Source: Nephromyces sp. MM_2019
Lineage: Eukaryota > Apicomplexa > Aconoidasida > Nephromycida
Assembly (NCBI GenBank): GCA_015657535.1
Contig: JADHZB010002093.1
Span: forward strand, 28,634-92,633
Direction: 5' to 3'
Length of the DNA: 64,000 nucleotides
Shown: positions 59,003 through 64,000 of the stretch, in pieces
Layout of the letters: each line of letters starts with the position of its first letter
Position numbering within the stretch: the stretch's first letter is position 1
Made by a program: the position numbers and the translations under genes
The notes under the pieces: model-generated
Told to the model about the DNA's origin: nothing
Seen by the model: only the letters and a program-made list of their open reading frames with translations
Databases searched by the model: none

Positions 59003-60921
59003 ATGAAGGGGAAAGTGTGTGCGATGCCTGAGCTTTTTGCCGATGCCTTGGCTTCTGTTGCTTCATGCAGCGGAGACAAGGCTGCTCTGGAGCTAATCAC
59101 TAAGCTGGAAGAGGTGGGTGAAAATGCGTGTGTGAAGTTGTGTATGAAGGTGTTTTTGTGTAGATTTACGTAAGAAACTATGTGTCCTAAGGTGTGTGAG
59201 TGAAATTTGTGTGTTTGAAAGTGTGTTAGTGGAAGCTCTGTGTGTAGTTTTTTGGGAAGCCAAGATTTCGTTGCTGAAATGACGGTAAGAAATCAGGTTT
59301 TCTTCCAAGTCTATGAGGAAGGGAGGCTTCTACGCTGCGAATAAAGTATTTAGCCGATGTTTGCACACACAGGTATTAACGAGTATATTGAAGGAGTATA
59401 TCACGTCGTTATTTTGATTATATCACTTGGTTAAGCCTAAAGAAACTGCAAAATTTGAGGGTGCTTCGTGAAGATCAAGATGTTTGAAGATGAATATGAA
59501 GATCTTCTGTGTCCAACTTACTTTTTTATATACTAGGTTGCCTGCTTGCCAGTTTCATGATGAAATCGCTGTGTGTGTTTCATTTGCAGATGGAGAAAGT
59601 CTTCTTCCTGCATTTTAGAAGGGCTGCAAAGGCTGTAGACGATGGGAGTGTTGAGCCGAACGTGATGCTTCAACAGATGCTTTCCTTTTTTCTGAGTCTT
59701 CAGGTGAAAATAGCGTTTTTTTTGGCGTTTGCCGCTGTGTGTGTATGGGAGTGTCTGTGTGTATGGATGTGCCTGTGAGTATGCCGTGGTGAGTACATCT
59801 CTAAGCGTGTATCTCTATGCGTGTCTCTCTCTGTGTGCCCCTCTGTATGCTTATCCCTATTTGTGTCTTTCTCTGTGTATGTGTATGTCTCTCTGTGGCT
59901 ATATAGCTCTCTCTCCCCCTCTCTCCCTTTTTCCGTGTTATTCAATTTCTATACAAGTATATATAGCATGTGTGTGCCTCTGTGTGTGATATGTTTGTTA
60001 GTTTATATCATAGGGGTATGCACTTGATCTTTTGAAGCTTGACGATCTCTCTGTGAACAGTCTTGCTCCTACTTTTTTTTGAATCCCTTTGTGTGTTATA
60101 TTATTCCCTTTCGCTCCTTACCCTCAGTGTGTGCTTCATTGATTCTTTTAACCTATAATTTTCCCTAAGAAAACGTACACACACATTCATAGTTTTGCAT
60201 GCTCTTTTGTATATAACCTTTCCGTCTTTCGCTTTCTCAGCATCATGCAGAGCCCAGAATTCGGAGATTTTTCGTGTTTTTTCTCTCTCATCTTATGCAG
60301 CAGGATGGAAAATGTTAGTATGTGTGGGTGAGTGTGGGTAGGTGTGTTTAGGTGCGGATGAGTATGGGTAGGTGTGCGTGTGTGTTGGTATGATTGCATG
60401 TGTGAAGTTGTGTGCGTGAAGTTGCATCTGTGCAGTTGCATGTGTGAGGTTTTCCATGTGATTTAGTTAAGTTGTGTTTATGATGTTTTGTAAGTGATTG
60501 TGTGTGAGATTTTCTGTGAGTGCGTGTGTGTGTAATGTAATTGAAGTGGAAAAGCTTGCGAATCACGCACATATTTGCTCACTTTTAATTTTTCATAGGT
60601 TATGATTGCAGATATCCACTTTTTTTCCAAATTTCTTCTTCTTCGTCTTTCTTTAGACATTTTTCTGATGCTGCCATGCCTCCTGCAGAGCCTCTGTGTA
60701 AGATATTTTTTTGTGTTAATGAATTAAGTTCCTGAGCCTTTTTCTGTGTGCAATTTGTTGTTGCCTCCTGTGGCGAGTAGAAGTTAATTTCTAGCGTAGA
60801 AATCTTATTAGTTTGTATGCATATCAGCGGTGTGTGTGTGTGTGTGTATTTGGGTATGTACGTTGCTACATGTGTATGGATGTCTGTGTGTTCCTATGTG
60901 CATTTTTGTGTTTGTGTGTGT

Positions 60922-60982
<61 letters not shown>

Positions 60983-61158
60983 TGTGTGTGTGTGTGTGGG
61001 TGTGTGTGTATTTGGGTATGTACGTTGCTACATGTGTATGGATGTCTGTGTGTTCCTATGTGCATTTATGCATTTGTGTGTGTGTGTGTGTGTGTATTTG
61101 GGTATGTACGTTGCTACATGTGTATGGATGTCTGTGTGTTCCTGTGTGCATTTATGCA

Positions 61159-61195
<37 letters not shown>

Positions 61196-61605
61196 TTGTG
61201 TATCTTTACATGTCTATGTGTGTTCATGTATGTCTGTGTGTGAGTGCGTACGTGATTTGTAAGTGTGTGTTTTTATGTGGTCTCTGTGTGTTGAAGTTGA
61301 TGCATGGGCTGAAGCTAATAGGCATCTTTTTTGGTGTGTTGTAAAGGCTATTTCAACTGAACATTCACTGCATACGAAGAAAACAAGGCAATCGACTTTT
61401 TGAGGAAATTCTCCATTTTCTTTGCAATGTGCGCAAACTCCCTCTTCATCTTAACTTCGATGTATACAAACTTCTCCCTCATCTTTTTTTCCTGCCTTTC
61501 TTCAGGATCGAAACGTCCACGTAGTTCTTTCTGCTGTTGTTACTAGTAAGTGTGCGATTGTGAAGTATCATGTGTTTCGTGTGTTTTGCGTGCGATAGAG
61601 CCTCT

Positions 61606-61637
<32 letters not shown>

Positions 61638-63535
61638 TTATCTTCCTTCTTTCGTTCATCTTGTGAATATGGTTGTTCCTGCAAGTTTAAGATGGCTGTG
61701 TGTGCGTAGTGACTGCTACTGCAAAAAAAGTGGATTTTTATCCTTTTCTTGCCTACTATTTCGCTATGCAAAATCCTAGGACTTGTTTGTCTTCTTTGTC
61801 TTCCAAAGTGGCTTCTTCAAAAGTGAATAAGATGGCACACAAACACTTATGTTTCCTCTTAAAAGCAGCAGTGTTTGCTGCTAAATGATAGGTCTTTGTG
61901 CTTAATCAACTCACTGCATACGATTCTTTGCCAAGATTCAGAAAAAATGTCTTTGAGGGCGTTTTTTTTGCTGCTTTTCTATATTTTCCCCTCTTCTTCG
62001 CTTTTGTAGCTTTCAGCTATTTAGAAGATTGATAAGATGGCTAATCTATGAGAAGATTTGTCATCATTGTTGTGTTTATGTGGGAGTGCTTTATAGTGTG
62101 TGTGCTTCTCTGGCTTCTTTAACGGATTCTTTATCTTTTTCCTTCTCTGTTTTAACATTTTGTTTAGTGCTTTTATGCTTTTGCTGTGTAAAGTAGTGAT
62201 TAGATGTTTTTCTCTGTTTTCCGCTTCATTTTGTGCTTCTTCATTTTTAACTTCTTGTTAGTCTCCTCTTTCTTTTAATCTTCTTCTTCACCCTCTCCCT
62301 CTTGTCCTGCAGCACCTCCTCCCTCTTCTCCCCCCCCTCCCCCCACCCTCCATCTAACTCTCTTCTCTCCGTAATCTTTTCCATTTTACTCGTAAAAACT
62401 TATTCTCTAGCGCTTTTTCTTGTTATATATGCTGTCATTTTCATCCATCTTCCTCTGCAAATTCCGCGTTTTTACTCAATTTGATGCGAATTGTTCCTTT
62501 TCTTCTCAGTTAAGATACATTTGTCTACAATTCTCCAATGGACGCTGATTTCTGAGGCCGTAAAGCAGCAGAAAAGTGAGGCGAAAACTTCGGTTTCTCG
62601 TGCATCTTCTTCCTCCTTGATGAAGCATCAAAGGCAAAGTTCCAGAGGAGCAACTACTATCTCTAATCAAGAGGTTGATAAGGCTGAAGAATCATACGTT
62701 CATGAAGCATTCTCTAAGGTTGGTGGCGATACTTCATTTCTAGTGTGTGTTGGGGATGTGTGTGTGTTGGGGATGTGTGTGTGTTGGGGATGTGTGTGTG
62801 TTGGGGATGTGTGTGTGTTGGGGATGTGTGTGCGATGTTATGTGGTGTATATATGTGAGTGTATGATAATGTGTGCCTATCTGGTATGCCACATAGTATC
62901 AGCTGTGTGTGCGATTGTCTCTTCCATTTCATCGTGTATTGTTTTCCTTTTTATAGCTTTGCGCGCGCTTCTTCTTGGTACTACTCGCACACAAGCTTCT
63001 TCTTCCACCCATCAGCCCACCGTCACGCAAAAAAACTTTCCCTCATCCACCACCCCCCCACCACCCACCCCAGATGCTGAAGCACTATGAAGCAATCTAT
63101 GAGCGAATGAAGTGGCTCCTAAAGACAAGCCTTCGAGAAGTGAGGGGCCCTTATCGTATGAAGTACGCTCTTTTCAAGGCTCTCCTCAAGTTCTTTGTTC
63201 AAAAGTTGGAGTTGCTTGCTGTAGGGCCCACACACACAACATCTAAGAGGACCCCCTTCCTGGACGCTTACTTCTTCCCCTCAGCTGATGGTACACCCCT
63301 GTCATCCTCCAGCATTAAAGCATTCAAAGTTATAGAAATCCCCTTGAAACCGAGGTTTTTGACTGATTTCCACCCTTTTATTCTTCAATCTAATAATGCG
63401 CTACTTTTAGTCAAAAAGTGGAAATCTCTGACAATTTTGCTGTTTGAGCAGCTCATAACGCAGACAGGAGGTGGTGAGAATGACAGAAGAAGCTTGTGTG
63501 TTAGTCAAAAGGAGCGGAATGGTGGGGGGTTGTAG
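59003..63535 (+). CDS. Symplekin/Pta1-like scaffold of the mRNA 3'-end processing machinery, N-terminal part
   Basis: Seven exons join in phase: 59003-59113, 59590-59703, 60241-60313, 60657-60697, 61506-61545, 62510-62718 and 63074 to about 63473. The 3' end is uncertain and the gene runs off the window. The helices match the HEAT-type N-terminus of symplekin/Pta1: ALELITKLEE, MLQQMLSFFLSLQ, EPRIRRFFVFFLSHLMQQDG (family EVRKFVIGFIEEA), FLMLPCLLQSLCDRNVHVVL (family LNMLLRDENVNVVKKA), then TILQWTLIS (family YKVALQWM) and KYALFKALLKFFVQKLELLA. Symplekin holds CPSF/CstF subunits together in cleavage and polyadenylation and in histone mRNA processing. A Ser/Lys-rich insertion (SRASSSSLMKHQRQSS) sits in exon 6. 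The introns are GT-rich on the sense strand. Confidence 0.6.
60830..61200 (+). repeat. (GT)n array with three embedded copies of a ~65-bp unit, in an intron
   Basis: A unit containing TATTTGGGTATGTACGTTGC, TACATGTGTATGGATGTCTG and TGTGTTCC starts near 60848, 61010 and 61096. The copies are nearly identical and are separated by GT runs of variable length. The whole lies in intron 4 of the symplekin-like gene (60698-61505). The long Cys/Val-rich frames here are artefacts. Confidence 0.9.
62742..62831 (+). repeat. 17-bp GT-rich minisatellite with GGGG cores
   Basis: The unit GTGTGTGTTGGGGATGT, about 17 bp, repeats five times just after the donor of exon 6 of the symplekin-like gene. Each copy has a run of four G on the sense strand. 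Confidence 0.9.
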
Positions 63536-64000
63536 GGGGAGTGTGCTGTATGTGGATTTGTGTGTGATGCATGTGTATATGGTGTGTATACATGTGTTTG
63601 TTGCATTATATGTATGCTGTGCTACGCTAGTTTACATGCAACAAGAGCTGATGCTTAGGAGTCCTATTAAGGATAGCTTTGCTAATGCTGCTGATTAAGG
63701 ATATTGTGTGTGTGTGTTGTTTTGATGCATATGGTGATGCTTAAGATAACAATGCTCTCTACGAGTGAAGACGCACGTAGTATAGCAAATGAATTGTCTA
63801 TTGGTAGAAGCACTTACGCACACCAGCTCGCATCCCCATAGATACAAACACCTGCAGACACACCCCCACACACTACCGCACACCCCCATACCCCGTCACA
63901 CACATGCACATCCCCTACCACACATACACGATCCCCAACTTCCTCCACATTAACCCAAACCATACCACCAGGCCCCTACAGCTCATCGCGTCACCCCCGC

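Noticed and set aside
60808..61344. Long Cys/Val-rich and Thr/His-rich frames
   Set aside because: They are translations of (GT)n or (CA)n repeats and lie in an intron of the symplekin-like gene.
62719..63073. Continuation of exon 6 of the symplekin-like gene through the repeat as coding sequence
   Set aside because: A donor at 62719 and an acceptor ending at 63073 join in phase and keep the HEAT-repeat pattern, whereas read-through adds only repeat-encoded residues.
1..64000. tRNA, rRNA, transposon or viral genes
   Set aside because: I looked for tRNA-like T-loop boxes, conserved rRNA stretches, reverse transcriptase or transposase motifs and terminal repeats, and saw none that I could support by eye.

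Overview
The window is nuclear DNA of an intron-rich, AT-rich eukaryote, most likely an apicomplexan protist. The main evidence is a protein ending in an AP2 DNA-binding domain of the apicomplexan (ApiAP2) type at 29.2-31.9 kb. A complete nuclear gene for the E1-beta subunit of mitochondrial branched-chain 2-oxo acid dehydrogenase and compact, heavily split housekeeping genes fit the same picture. I cannot name the species. There is no operon layout, rRNA, tRNA, CRISPR array or transposase that I can see. Genes were rebuilt by joining GT...AG exons by hand and keeping only joins that preserve the reading frame and, where possible, a known protein family.

Layout. 0-2.9 kb (minus): edge exon, then an RRM protein with a presequence-like N-terminus. 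3-5.3 kb: unassigned minus-strand exons. 6.1-7.3 kb (minus): MPP6-like exosome cofactor. 8.2-9.8 kb (minus): an unassigned multi-exon gene or genes. 10.4-12.4 kb (minus): Mob1-family kinase activator with a basic N-terminal extension, divergent from a very small plus-strand gene at 12.6 kb. 14.2-15.5 kb (minus): unassigned exons. 16.5-17.3 kb (minus): CKS1-type cyclin-dependent kinase subunit. 20.1 kb (plus): an unassigned exon. 21.2-22.7 kb (minus): mitochondrial inner-membrane peptidase IMP1. 24.3-26.1 kb (minus): unassigned exons. 26.8-27.2 kb (plus): small two-exon gene. 29.2-31.9 kb (plus): ApiAP2 factor. 33.9-34.4 kb (minus): unassigned exons. 36.8-38.3 kb (minus): histone stem-loop binding protein (SLBP), possibly extending to 35.7 kb. 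43.5-51.3 kb (minus): BCKDHB, nine exons. 54.2-54.8 kb (minus): basic protein, three exons. 59.0 kb to the right edge (plus): a symplekin/Pta1-like HEAT-repeat protein, partial.

The genes do not form one pathway. Themes are mitochondrial function (BCKDHB, IMP1, possibly the RRM protein), mRNA 3'-end formation and decay (SLBP, symplekin-like, MPP6-like), and the cell cycle (CKS1, Mob1). The right-hand 19 kb is full of (GT/CA)n microsatellites and GT-rich minisatellites. The left 44 kb is nearly free of them. The boundary falls inside one gene, in BCKDHB intron 8.
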